A DNA stretch of 35,587 nt. Source: Muricoccus harenae. GTDB lineage: Bacteria; Pseudomonadota; Alphaproteobacteria; Acetobacterales; Acetobacteraceae. Shown here piece by piece: positions 16,978-24,832 of the stretch. The stretch lies in contig NZ_WWDL01000042.1 in NCBI RefSeq assembly GCF_009848505.1, positions 1-35,587 on the forward strand. The letters run 5' to 3'. The position numbers and the translations under genes are program-made. The notes under the pieces are model-generated. The model had not been told where the DNA came from, ran no database searches, and saw only the letters and a list, made by a program, of their open reading frames with translations. Position 1 is the stretch's first letter; the number at the start of each line of letters is the position of its first letter.

Positions 16978-18420
16978 ATGTCCCCTGATCATTCCCTGGC
17001 ACCGGAGGCCAGGGAGCGCCAGAGCGCCATGGCGCGCCTGGCTCTGCGATTTACCGCCTGGGCCGAGACCTGGTTCCCCGACACCTTTGTCTTTGCCGCC
17101 ATCGGCGTGGTGGTGGTGGCTACCGCGGCGATTCTGAACGGCTCCTCCCCAGCGGCCGTGACCAAGGCCTTCGGTGACGGCTTCTGGAGCCTGATCGTCT
17201 TCAGCATGCAGATGGCCTTTGTCGCCATCACCGGCTACGTCGTCGCCACATCGCCGCCCGCGGCGCGGCTGATACGGCGGCTGGCCATGGTGCCCTCCAC
17301 CGGCCCAGGCGCTGTCGCTTTCATCGCTTTCGTCAGCATGTCGGCCTCCTTCCTGAACTGGGGCCTCAGCCTCGTGTTCAGCGGCCTTCTCGCTCGTGCC
17401 ATGGCGACGCGTATTGAGCTGAAGATGGACTACCGTGCAGCCGGCGCGGCCGGCTACCTCGGCCTTGGCGCCACCTGGGCCCTCGGCCTCTCGTCTTCCG
17501 CCGCGCAGCTCCAGGCCAATGCGGCCAGCCTGCCGCCCGCGCTGCTGCGCATCACGGGGGTTCTGCCCTTTAGCGAGACCATCTTCCTCTGGCAGTCCAT
17601 CGTGATGGCGCTGGTGCTGCTCGTCGTCTCCGTCGCGGTAAGCTGGATGTCTGCCCCGAAGGGCGATCTGGCGGTGACCGCGGAGAAGATGGGGATCGAC
17701 CCGCAGGTGACCGTCGGCAATATCCCGCCGCGCGAGCGCCCTGGCGAGTGGCTGGAGTACAGCCCCTTCCTTACGGTGATCCTGGTCGTGCTCACGATCG
17801 GCTGGATGCTGCAGGAATTCACCCGGGTCGGTGCGGTGGTCGCCATCTCCGGCCTGAACACCTACAACCTACTCTTCCTCATGCTCGGGCTGCTGCTGCA
17901 CTGGCGGCCGCGCTCCTTCCTCGATGCCGTGGCCCGCTCCGTTCCGGCGACGACCGGCGTGCTGATCCAGTTCCCGCTTTACGGCTCAATCGCTGCGATT
18001 ATGACCAACGCCAAAGGCTGGGGCGACATCAGCCTGTCGGATCGGATCGCGCATCTCTTTGTCAGCGCCAACACGGCCGAGAGCTTTCCGGTGGTGATGG
18101 GCATCTACTCTGCCGTCCTCGGCTTCTTCATTCCCTCAGGTGGCGGCAAGTGGATCATCGAAGCGCCTTACGTCATGCAGGCAGCCAATGAACTGAAGGT
18201 GCATCTCGGCTGGGCCGTGCAGGTCTACAATGCGGCCGAAGCCCTGCCGAACCTGATCAACCCCTTCTGGATGCTGCCCCTGCTGGGCGTTCTGTCGCTC
18301 AAGGCGCGAGACATCGTGGGCTTCAGCTTTCTGCAGTTGCTGGTCCACACGCCGCTGGTGCTGTTCATGCTGTGGTTCCTGGGCCGGACTCTGGACTACG
18401 TTCCACCCGTCATGCCCTGA
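16978..18420 (+). CDS. AtoE-family short-chain fatty acid transporter
   Basis: A 480-residue membrane protein matching the AtoE (short-chain fatty acid uptake, TIGR00366-like) family over its length. Eleven or twelve hydrophobic segments are visible. Landmarks are the FTAWAETWFPDTFVFA opening, SMSASFLNWGLSLVFSGLLA, GYLGLGATWALGLSSSAAQL and the conserved FFIPSGGGKWIIEAPYVM near 385-400. The ATG at 16978 is chosen for the GAGGAG just upstream; an in-frame start at 16963 is less likely. It follows the molybdopterin fusion gene by 128 bp on the same strand, so the two may be cotranscribed, which would make a short-chain carboxylic acid a candidate substrate or product of the fusion enzyme. That link is inference. 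Confidence 0.9.
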   Translation: MSPDHSLAPEARERQSAMARLALRFTAWAETWFPDTFVFAAIGVVVVATAAILNGSSPAAVTKAFGDGFWSLIVFSMQMAFVAITGYVVATSPPAARLIRRLAMVPSTGPGAVAFIAFVSMSASFLNWGLSLVFSGLLARAMATRIELKMDYRAAGAAGYLGLGATWALGLSSSAAQLQANAASLPPALLRITGVLPFSETIFLWQSIVMALVLLVVSVAVSWMSAPKGDLAVTAEKMGIDPQVTVGNIPPRERPGEWLEYSPFLTVILVVLTIGWMLQEFTRVGAVVAISGLNTYNLLFLMLGLLLHWRPRSFLDAVARSVPATTGVLIQFPLYGSIAAIMTNAKGWGDISLSDRIAHLFVSANTAESFPVVMGIYSAVLGFFIPSGGGKWIIEAPYVMQAANELKVHLGWAVQVYNAAEALPNLINPFWMLPLLGVLSLKARDIVGFSFLQLLVHTPLVLFMLWFLGRTLDYVPPVMP

Positions 18421-18438
18421 GGTGCCAGATTAACACGG

Positions 18439-18458
18439 CGCGGCGGCTTGCCGCCGCG
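18439..18458. terminator. Strong GC hairpin downstream of the AtoE-family gene
   Basis: GCGGCGGC (18440-18447) pairs perfectly with GCCGCCGC (18450-18457), with a further C-G pair outside. It starts 19 bp after the stop codon. The following sequence (TCAATATT) has only a poor U-run, so termination may be inefficient or Rho-assisted. Confidence 0.45.
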
Positions 18459-18566
18459 TCAATATTGGGCGCCTGCGATCCGGCCGGCTGCACCGGCAGG
18501 GATGATCCCGCGAGACCATCCCCGCGCCTCACGTGGCGGCCACTTCGCCGGCGGCCGCCGGTAACC

Positions 18567-19928
18567 TCAGGCCGCCTCGCTGAGTTCGATCGCGGCTCCG
18601 AGAGTCGCGATGTTGTTCAACCGCTCGAATAGCGCGTCCGCGCGAGCGCCTTCCCCGGCCGCCTGCAGGCAATCCATGAACTTCGCCCGCAGTTCCGCCT
18701 CCGTGAGGGGAACCTCCGCATGTCCACGGGCGCGGCGAACCGTCTCCTCAATCCGCTCGCCGTTGCGCAGCGTGACCGTGACAGTATCGGCTGGTGCGTA
18801 GCCCGGTAGATCGGGATCAATCTCGCTATTGATGGTCACCGAAACACGCTTCATCAACGCCTGCACGTCGGGGCGCTGGACGAAGGCGTCTGTCAGCTCC
18901 ATGAGGCCAACCTTGCCGGCGATCAGGGCGCAGGCCATGTCGAACTGGGCGCTGAACTTCGCCTCAAGTCCGGTCTGTGGCAGTGCGTTGCGGAGCGTGC
19001 CGGCATGCACCCGGCTAAGCAGCACCTCAATCTTCTCGACCTCATTGGCCTTCACCGGCCGCCGGGCGATGAGCCCCAGCATGGCATCGGTGGCGCGGTG
19101 GCCGCAGTAGCAGATCGGGAACTTCTTGATGCTCAGGCGGCTCTCGAGGATCCGCCAGTCGCGCCCGAAACCGTCGCTGGGCGCATCGAGCCCAACTGTG
19201 CGGCCCTGCGGCGAGATGGCGAAAAGGAAGCCCCTCGGATGCTCGATCGCATCCAGTGAAGCCGTCATTCCCGCGCCTGCCAGCCGCGCCGCTATCAATC
19301 CGGCATGGGCAGAGCGCCCTGCGTGGAACGGCTTCGTCATGGTGCCGAAGTTGGCGCCGAGGCCGGCGCTTTGCGAGGCGCCGAGAGCAATGGCCTGCGC
19401 GGCGCGATCCGCGTCCAGCCCGCGCAAATAGGCGCAGGCGGCGGCGGCGCCGACCGCGCCGAACACGCCTGTCGGGTGCCAGCCCTTTTCGTGGTGATAG
19501 TCCTCGTCATGGCGGATCAGCTCGGCCCAGACTTCGTAGCCAGTGACATAGGCGGCCACCATCTCTGCCCCCGTCGCGCCCAGGGCCTCGCCCTCCGCAA
19601 GGATGGCCGGCACCAGCACGGTGCTGGGATGGCCGCGCAGCGCGACATCGTCATAGTCAAGCGCATGGGCAGCGGTGCCGTTGATCCAAGCGGCATCGGG
19701 TGCCGGGGCACGTTGGCTCCCGAAGGTCAGAGCGGCCTCGCCCTTCGGGCCGGCGACACCGAGCGTGTCGCGCAGGATCTGCACGACGGGTTCGTCCTTG
19801 CCGGCGATCATGACGCCCACGCAATCCACGAAGCCGGTGCGCGCGACATCCCTGGCCGCAGGTGGGATGGCATCGAAGCGCAGGCCACTGACGAACGCGC
19901 CGAGAGAACGGGTGATTGACCTTGCCAT
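18567..19928 (-). CDS. MmgE/PrpD family protein
   Basis: A 453-residue protein of the 2-methylcitrate dehydratase / cis-aconitate decarboxylase superfamily, whose members dehydrate or decarboxylate tricarboxylic acids and related hydroxy-acids. Visible landmarks are GFVDCVGVMIAG, the conserved NGTAAHALDYDD (about 83-94), GHPSTVLVPA, HEKGWHPTGVFGA, LGASQSAGL and KPFHAGRSAHAGLIAA, and later IKKFPICYCGHRATDA. Length is normal. The ATG at 19928 follows GGGGAGG. It is a single-gene unit with an IclR-type palindrome 175 bp upstream. In the itaconate cluster of Pseudomonas aeruginosa an MmgE/PrpD gene also sits with a CaiB-type CoA-transferase, a MaoC-type hydratase and an acyl-CoA dehydrogenase, which supports a role in branched dicarboxylate breakdown. 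Exact reaction unknown. Confidence 0.9.
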   Translation of the reverse strand: MARSITRSLGAFVSGLRFDAIPPAARDVARTGFVDCVGVMIAGKDEPVVQILRDTLGVAGPKGEAALTFGSQRAPAPDAAWINGTAAHALDYDDVALRGHPSTVLVPAILAEGEALGATGAEMVAAYVTGYEVWAELIRHDEDYHHEKGWHPTGVFGAVGAAAACAYLRGLDADRAAQAIALGASQSAGLGANFGTMTKPFHAGRSAHAGLIAARLAGAGMTASLDAIEHPRGFLFAISPQGRTVGLDAPSDGFGRDWRILESRLSIKKFPICYCGHRATDAMLGLIARRPVKANEVEKIEVLLSRVHAGTLRNALPQTGLEAKFSAQFDMACALIAGKVGLMELTDAFVQRPDVQALMKRVSVTINSEIDPDLPGYAPADTVTVTLRNGERIEETVRRARGHAEVPLTEAELRAKFMDCLQAAGEGARADALFERLNNIATLGAAIELSEAA

Positions 19929-20295
19929 TGGTTTAGCCTCCCCAAGCCGCTTCGCGCATTGGTGCGCACGGATTTCGACGCCGGTCCTACCGGCCTTGCT
20001 CGGCGAAGGCGGTCCTCGTCGGCTGCTTGCCCCTCTCCGACCTTGCCTTCCGACGCAGTCGCGAAGAAAAAGGCAGGCCTCCTGCGGAGCTCATCCCTCG
20101 CTTCGCGAGTAGCTTATCTACTTGTAGCCATTATTCAGAGTTGAGCGATACGGTCAACAGTGCCGGCGATGGTGCGGCATGCAGATGCGTGGTGAGGTCA
20201 AGAGGCGGAACAGCGATCACTCGGCTCTTTCGCTCTATCTCCGCAGAGGTGGCATAACTGATGATGGCGACACCCGTCATCCCGCCGCCCCGAGC
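19929..20295. other. Promoter region of the MmgE/PrpD gene and 3' flank of the TctC gene
   Basis: A 367-bp space. It holds the candidate regulator palindrome at 20097-20109 and, directly to its right, a second short inverted repeat (AGTAG, five bases, CTACT) in an AT-richer stretch where a minus-strand promoter would be expected. The rest shows no gene on either strand. Confidence 0.4.
20097..20109. promoter_or_regulatory. Candidate IclR operator upstream of the MmgE/PrpD gene
   Basis: CTCGC-TTC-GCGAG: five-base arms pair perfectly around a three-base spacer, fitting YTCGC-N3-GCGAR shared by six intergenic sites in this region. It lies about 175 bp upstream of the start at 19928, farther than the others, so the promoter may be distant or this copy may be fortuitous. 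Confidence 0.4.
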
Positions 20296-21273
20296 CTAGC
20301 CCGGGATCAATCCAAGCTCACGCACCACCTGGACCTTGTCGGCATTGTCGCGCTGGGCCTGCTCAGTGAAGGACTTCCGGCCGGCATAGAGAATGGGTTC
20401 GCCTAGACGTCCCATTACTTCACGGAAGGATGCAGCTTCGGTCGCCTGGCGGCAAAGCACTTCGAGCCGGTCCATGATGGCTTCGGGCGTTCCGCGCGGC
20501 ACGGTGATGCCGGCCAGCACGGGCTGCAAGGTCGGCACTCCCAGTTCGCGCGTGCTTGGCACATCGGGCGCCGCGGCGCTGCGGTTGTCACCGAAGACGG
20601 CCAGAAGCCGCACTGGCTTGCCGCGAGCGCCGCCGACGGTACCCAGGCCGAAATCAAGCCGGCCGCTGATCATCTCGGGATAGATCGGGACCTCGCCACG
20701 AAAGGGCACGTCCGTCACACGCAGCGACAGGCCCTTAACGATGTTGGCGAAGGAGAGATGGCCGAGGCTGTTCGTTCCGAAATGGCCGTAGGTCATCGTA
20801 TCAGGGCGGGCACGAATTGCCGCGATGAGCTCGGGCAGACTGCGGAAGGGCGATTGCTCCGCCACGCTCACCGCCAGCACGTTCTCGAAGACCTTGCAGA
20901 TATATTCGAAGGAATCGACGTTGAACGGGACACCACGGACCGTATGGGCGGCGGTGGTGATCGGAGTAATGGGGCCAAAGCCGACGGTGTAGCCATCAGG
21001 CTTGGCACTCGCGACAGCCTGCGCGCCGACGATGCCCGCGCCGCCATCACGGTTCATCACCAGGAAACGGCCCTCCGCCATGTCGGACATGGCCTGCGAC
21101 AGAGCGCGGCCGATCGTATCGACGACACCGCCGGCCTGCCAGGAGACGATCACCTGCACGGGACGATCAGGATAGAAGGGCGTCTGCTGTGCCGTAGCGT
21201 TCGTGGCGACGGAAGCGCTCAGCAATGCAGCGCCAAAGAATGCCCGACGAACGGCACAGATCGTTCTTCTCAT
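20296..21273 (-). CDS. TctC/Bug family tripartite tricarboxylate transporter substrate-binding protein
   Basis: A 325-residue periplasmic binding protein of the Bug/TctC family, which binds carboxylates and related small acids. A signal peptide covers about residues 1-29 (charged start MRRTICAVRR, hydrophobic core, cleavage near TNATAQQ). Family landmarks are YPDRPVQVIVSWQAGGVVDT (the usual VPF-x-AGG-x-x-D loop reads VSWQAGGVVD), FLVMNRDGGAGIVGAQAVA, KPDGYTVGF, PTLQPVLAGITVPRGTP. The ATG at 21273 follows GGAGGAA. No TctA or TctB membrane subunits are in the window. It sits behind the CoA-transferase gene but has its own regulator palindrome at 21312, so it may be transcribed separately. Ligand unknown. 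Confidence 0.92.
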   Translation of the reverse strand: MRRTICAVRRAFFGAALLSASVATNATAQQTPFYPDRPVQVIVSWQAGGVVDTIGRALSQAMSDMAEGRFLVMNRDGGAGIVGAQAVASAKPDGYTVGFGPITPITTAAHTVRGVPFNVDSFEYICKVFENVLAVSVAEQSPFRSLPELIAAIRARPDTMTYGHFGTNSLGHLSFANIVKGLSLRVTDVPFRGEVPIYPEMISGRLDFGLGTVGGARGKPVRLLAVFGDNRSAAAPDVPSTRELGVPTLQPVLAGITVPRGTPEAIMDRLEVLCRQATEAASFREVMGRLGEPILYAGRKSFTEQAQRDNADKVQVVRELGLIPG

Positions 21274-21311
21274 ACGTTCCTCCGCGCATGCAGCGCGACC
21301 GGAGACCGCGC

Positions 21312-21326
21312 ATTCGCAATGCGAAT
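21312..21326. promoter_or_regulatory. Candidate IclR operator upstream of a TctC gene
   Basis: ATTCGCAATGCGAAT is a perfect odd palindrome with seven-base arms around a central A. It is centred 46 bp upstream of the TctC start at 21273 and lies beside an AT-rich run (21325-21341) that contrasts with the GC-rich surroundings and may contain the promoter. It is the best-formed copy of the set together with 26838. Confidence 0.6.
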
Positions 21327-21377
21327 TTTATATTTATTTGTACAACGCTATCGCGCAGGTCGTGTCCGGCGCAAGCC

Positions 21378-22604
21378 CTAAGCGGGTTGTGCCGGCTGGC
21401 CCGTTTCCACGATCTTCGCTTCCAGGAGCGCCTCGATCGCCGAGGCATCGTAGCCAGCTTCCGCCAGGATTGTCCTGCCGTGCTGACCGATCGCGGGCGC
21501 GGGAAGGCGCAACGATCCTGCTGTGCCCATCAGCCGCGGCGTCACCGCCGGCATCACCAGATCTCCGCATTCGGGATCCGGCATGGTCGCGAAGACGCCG
21601 CGCGAAAGGATATGCGGATCGCTTGCCAATTGCCCAGCATCGTAGATCGGTGCGGCGGTCACACCAGCGGCATCCAGGGTCGCCCAGGCATAGGCCACGC
21701 TGCGCGTTGCAAGCCAAGCCGTGATCTCGGCATCCAGCGCCTCCACATTCTCCAGCCGTGCGGCGTTGGTGACGAAGCGCGGGTCGGACTTCATCTCGGG
21801 CCGGCCGATGGCATCGAACAGCTTTTCGGCCATGGATTGCATCGGCGCCGAGATCGTCAGCCAGCCGCCATCGCCCGTCTTGTAGGTGTTGCGTGGCGCG
21901 GCTGATCCTCCGCGGCTGCCAGCGCGGCCCCGCACCTGACCGGTTAGCCCATGCAGCAGCGCGTCGGCACCGAACATCGCCACCATCGGCTCCAACAGCG
22001 AAAGATCGATCACCTGCCCGTGGCCGCTCGCCTCAGATGAGCGCACGGCCGTCACCACTGAGAAGGCCCCCAGCATGCCGGCAACCATATCGGCCATCGG
22101 AAAACTCGGCAGGAGTGGTGGGCGGTCAGGAAAGCCATTGCGCGACGCGAAGCCCGACATGCCTTCGACGAGCGAGCCATAGCCCGCACGCATGCGGTAG
22201 GCGCCTGATTGGCCGAAACCCGAAATTCGGAGGATCACGAGGCGCGGATGCCGTGCAAGAAGGATCTCCGGCGCCAATCCCCAGCGCTCCAGCGTGCCGG
22301 GCCGGTATCCCTCGACCAGCACATCCGCTGCTGCGATCAGCCGCTCCAGCACGGCACGCCCTTCCGCCGGGCGTAGATCAAGAGCGATGCTGCGCTTGTT
22401 CCGGCCATAGACCTTCCAGTGGGCGCTGACACCAGCGGCGGTCCATGCGCGTAGCGGATCACCGGCGCCAGGCTGCTCCACCTTCACCACATCGGCGCCG
22501 AAATCCCCGAGCAGCATTGTCAGCATGTTGCCGCAGACCAGGCGTGACAGGTCAAGAACCCGAAGGCCTTCGAGCGGCCCCTTTAGCGTCGCCTCTCCGT
22601 TCAA
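21378..22604 (-). CDS. CaiB/BaiF family (class III) CoA-transferase
   Basis: A 408-residue class III CoA-transferase, which moves CoA between acyl-CoA and a free carboxylate. Landmarks are LEGLRVLDLSRLVCGN, LLGDFGADVVKVEQPGAGDP (32-50), GRNKRSIALDLR (67-78) and the catalytic aspartate Asp172 in PMADMVAGMLGA, matching Asp169 of formyl-CoA transferase. RNTYKTGDGGWLTISA follows in the second half. The start is a TTG at 22604 preceded by GGGAG; I see no better start because the LEGLRV core begins only ten residues later. It is the third gene of a likely operon OYE - SMP-30 - CoA-transferase, 25 bp after the SMP-30 gene. Donor and acceptor acids are unknown. Confidence 0.92.
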   Translation of the reverse strand: MNGEATLKGPLEGLRVLDLSRLVCGNMLTMLLGDFGADVVKVEQPGAGDPLRAWTAAGVSAHWKVYGRNKRSIALDLRPAEGRAVLERLIAAADVLVEGYRPGTLERWGLAPEILLARHPRLVILRISGFGQSGAYRMRAGYGSLVEGMSGFASRNGFPDRPPLLPSFPMADMVAGMLGAFSVVTAVRSSEASGHGQVIDLSLLEPMVAMFGADALLHGLTGQVRGRAGSRGGSAAPRNTYKTGDGGWLTISAPMQSMAEKLFDAIGRPEMKSDPRFVTNAARLENVEALDAEITAWLATRSVAYAWATLDAAGVTAAPIYDAGQLASDPHILSRGVFATMPDPECGDLVMPAVTPRLMGTAGSLRLPAPAIGQHGRTILAEAGYDASAIEALLEAKIVETGQPAQPA

Positions 22605-22629
22605 GGCAGTCTCCCGAGGCGGGTTACGG

Positions 22630-23517
22630 CTAGCCGCCGAATATAGGCTCCGGCAGGCCGCGCACGCCGAGCCCGCGCACCGCGAAAAGCGCCCCGGCGA
22701 GCGGCTGCCGTGCCCGCTCGGCCTCGCTCACGAAGACCGTGCCCGAGGTGACATAGAGCACGTCCAGATCCGGCCCGCCGAAATTGCACATGGTGGGATG
22801 CGACACGGGCAACCGTACGATGCGGTCCAGCCGCCCCTCTGGGTCGAAGCGCCCGATTGACCAGTCTCCGATCAGCGCACACCAGTAATAACCTTCTGAG
22901 TCGAAGGTCGCGCCATCGATGCGCCAAGGCAGGCCGACGGTGGAGAGAAAGACGCGCTTGTTGCTGATCCGCCCGCTCTCCAGATCGAGATCGTAGCGCC
23001 ACATGGTTTCGCCCCGGCTATCGCCGAAGACCAGCGTGCGGTCGTCCGGACTGAAGGCCATACCATTCGAGACGATGAATCCCGTGTCCATGCGCTCGCA
23101 GGAGAAGTCCGGATCAAGCCTGAAGAGAGAACCACCTGGATTGACATCCCCCGGGTCGCGCGAGCCGCACCAGTACCGCCCGTGCCGGTCGCAACGGCCG
23201 TCGTTGAGGCGGTTCTCCGGCCGGCCGGGGTCCGGATCCAGGATCGGGGTCACTGTGCCGGTCTCAAGGTCGACGGCGGAGAAGCCCTGCTTCAGGCCGG
23301 CCACGACACCGCCACCCCGGCGGAACACGAAAGACCCGATGTTGTTCGGCATGTCCCAGTGGCGCACCGTGCCATCCGCCTCCAGGCGTTGCAGCGCAGG
23401 GCGACGCGTATCGACCCAGTAGAGGCGTTTCTCGGTCGGGTGCCACATGGGGCATTCGCCCACAATGTCGGCCCCATGATGGGCAACCTCGATCTCAGGG
23501 GGCGAAAGAATGGTCAT
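22630..23517 (-). CDS. SMP-30/gluconolactonase family protein (lactonase)
   Basis: A 295-residue six-bladed beta-propeller of the SMP-30/gluconolactonase/LRE family, metal-dependent lactone hydrolases. The three metal ligands are recognisable by alignment with human SMP30 (Glu18, Asn154, Asp204): Glu21 in GECPMW, Asn151 in VSNGMAFSPDD and Asp201 in WRIDGATFD. The substrate-loop motif ENRLNDGRCDRHGRYWCG (101-118) is also present. The ATG at 23517 follows GAAGGA and lies 19 bp after the Old Yellow Enzyme stop, so the genes are cotranscribed; the open frame extends upstream into that gene but without homology. In this cluster it may open a lactone formed from the growth substrate. Cytoplasmic, no signal peptide. 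Confidence 0.92.
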   Translation of the reverse strand: MTILSPPEIEVAHHGADIVGECPMWHPTEKRLYWVDTRRPALQRLEADGTVRHWDMPNNIGSFVFRRGGGVVAGLKQGFSAVDLETGTVTPILDPDPGRPENRLNDGRCDRHGRYWCGSRDPGDVNPGGSLFRLDPDFSCERMDTGFIVSNGMAFSPDDRTLVFGDSRGETMWRYDLDLESGRISNKRVFLSTVGLPWRIDGATFDSEGYYWCALIGDWSIGRFDPEGRLDRIVRLPVSHPTMCNFGGPDLDVLYVTSGTVFVSEAERARQPLAGALFAVRGLGVRGLPEPIFGG

Positions 23518-23536
23518 CGGCGCGTCCTTCTTCGAC

Positions 23537-24712
23537 TCAGGCGGCGCCGGCCGGCTCGATCCCGGCCTGCCAGGTTGACGGACGGCCACCAAAGCCGGTG
23601 CGGTCACGCTTCTCGAGCCAATAGCCATAGGCGGGGGGCACGGCTGTGAAGGGCTCCTCGGCGCCGAGTTTCAGCGCGGCATCCAGCGACCAGTTCGGGT
23701 TGTGCAGCATCTCGCGGCCCAGGGCGACGAGGTCGGCCCTCCCCTCCCGCAGAATGGCTTCCGCCTGGTCGGCATGCACGATCAGCCCGACCGCCATGGT
23801 GGCGATTTCAGCCGCCGCGCGGATGCGTTCGGCATGCGGCACCTGATAGCCATAGGCGGGACGATCCGCCGGATCGACGATGGAGCGTGGCGTCATTCCG
23901 CCCGTGCTGCAATCGACGATATCCACGCCCTTCGTCTTCAAGACGCGCGCGAGCGCGATCGTCTCCTCGATCGTGCCCCCATCCTCATCCACCGCGGATA
24001 CGCGGAAGAATAGCGGCTTCTCAGCGGGCCAGTGGCGCCGCACCTCTTCGACCACCTCGACCACAAAGCGCATGCGGTTTTCGAGCGGGCCGCCATAGGC
24101 GTCATTGCGCCGGTTGGCTGAGCTGGAGAGGAACTGGTGCAGCAGATAGCCATGCGCGCCATGCACTTCGAGCACATCAAAGCCGGCGCGGTGGGCACGC
24201 CCGGCTGCAGCGCCCCAGGCGGCGACCATGTCCTGGATCTCCGGGATGGTGAGGGCACGAGGCACGGCAGCCGCAGGGCTCGGGGCGACGGCGCTGGGGG
24301 CCACCAATTCCCACTCCTCCCCATGATCGACACCGGGGTGGCTGGCCAACGGTGCCCGGCCCTCCCATGGCAAGGAGTTGCGCGCCTTGCGGCCCGAATG
24401 GCCAAGCTGAAGACCTATCGCGGCGCCGTAACTTTTCACGAAGCTCGTGATGCGCTGCAAGCCCGGGATGAAGTCGTCCTTCCAGATGCCGGGGTCGCGA
24501 GGAGTGGTGCAGCCGCGTGGATCGACCTTCGTGGATTCCATGAAGACCAGTCCGGTCCCGCCCGCGGCGAACTTGCCCAGGTGCATCAGGTGCCAGTCAG
24601 TCACATGCCCGCGCTCGGCGGCATAGGTCAGCATCGGGGATAGGACGATCCGGTTCCGCAGCGTCAGGCCACGCAAGGTCATCGGCTCGAACAGCATGGG
24701 GCACTGACGCAT
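23537..24712 (-). CDS. NADH:flavin oxidoreductase / Old Yellow Enzyme family (YqjM-like)
   Basis: A 391-residue FMN-dependent TIM-barrel ene-reductase that typically reduces activated C=C bonds with NAD(P)H. Landmarks are LFEPMTLRGLTLRNRIVLSPM, LGLQ-LGHSGRKA (100-110), the substrate-binding pair His184/His187 in EVHGAHGYLLHQFLS, and NRRNDAYGGPLENRMRF. The YqjM-type segment S-P-M-C-M-Y reads SPMLTY: Tyr30 is kept, but the FMN-tuning cysteine is Leu28. Start taken at 24712; ATG at 24697 is an alternative. First gene of a probable operon with the lactonase and CoA-transferase genes, and divergent from the IclR regulator with a candidate operator between them. Likely reduces an unsaturated acid or ketone early in the pathway. 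Confidence 0.92.
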   Translation of the reverse strand: MRQCPMLFEPMTLRGLTLRNRIVLSPMLTYAAERGHVTDWHLMHLGKFAAGGTGLVFMESTKVDPRGCTTPRDPGIWKDDFIPGLQRITSFVKSYGAAIGLQLGHSGRKARNSLPWEGRAPLASHPGVDHGEEWELVAPSAVAPSPAAAVPRALTIPEIQDMVAAWGAAAGRAHRAGFDVLEVHGAHGYLLHQFLSSSANRRNDAYGGPLENRMRFVVEVVEEVRRHWPAEKPLFFRVSAVDEDGGTIEETIALARVLKTKGVDIVDCSTGGMTPRSIVDPADRPAYGYQVPHAERIRAAAEIATMAVGLIVHADQAEAILREGRADLVALGREMLHNPNWSLDAALKLGAEEPFTAVPPAYGYWLEKRDRTGFGGRPSTWQAGIEPAGAA

Positions 24713-24780
24713 CCTGGTGTCTCTACTCCCGCGGGCCTTCCCACCGGAGCAGCGCCCGCGAGGCTTTCGGGACGGCGCTA

Positions 24781-24793
24781 CTCTCGATGCGAA
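24781..24793. promoter_or_regulatory. Candidate IclR operator between the Old Yellow Enzyme gene and the iclR-type gene
   Basis: CTCTC-GAT-GCGAA matches YTCGC-N3-GCGAR at all but one arm position. It continues into TTATTTACTCGAA, a block shared with the 34969 site. It is centred 75 bp upstream of the Old Yellow Enzyme start and 46 bp upstream of the regulator start, a place from which one protein could control both directions and itself. Confidence 0.5.
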
Positions 24794-24832
24794 TTATTTA
24801 CTCGAATTCCGACCATGCTATCCTGAGCCCGG

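Noticed and set aside
18567-19928. Naming the MmgE/PrpD gene prpD (2-methylcitrate dehydratase)
   Set aside because: No prpB or prpC genes are nearby and the family covers several reactions, so a specific name is not supported.
24797-24824. A TTTACT / TATCCT promoter for the iclR-type gene
   Set aside because: The spacing (16 bp) is acceptable, but it would leave almost no 5' leader before the ATG at 24833; too weak to list as a feature.
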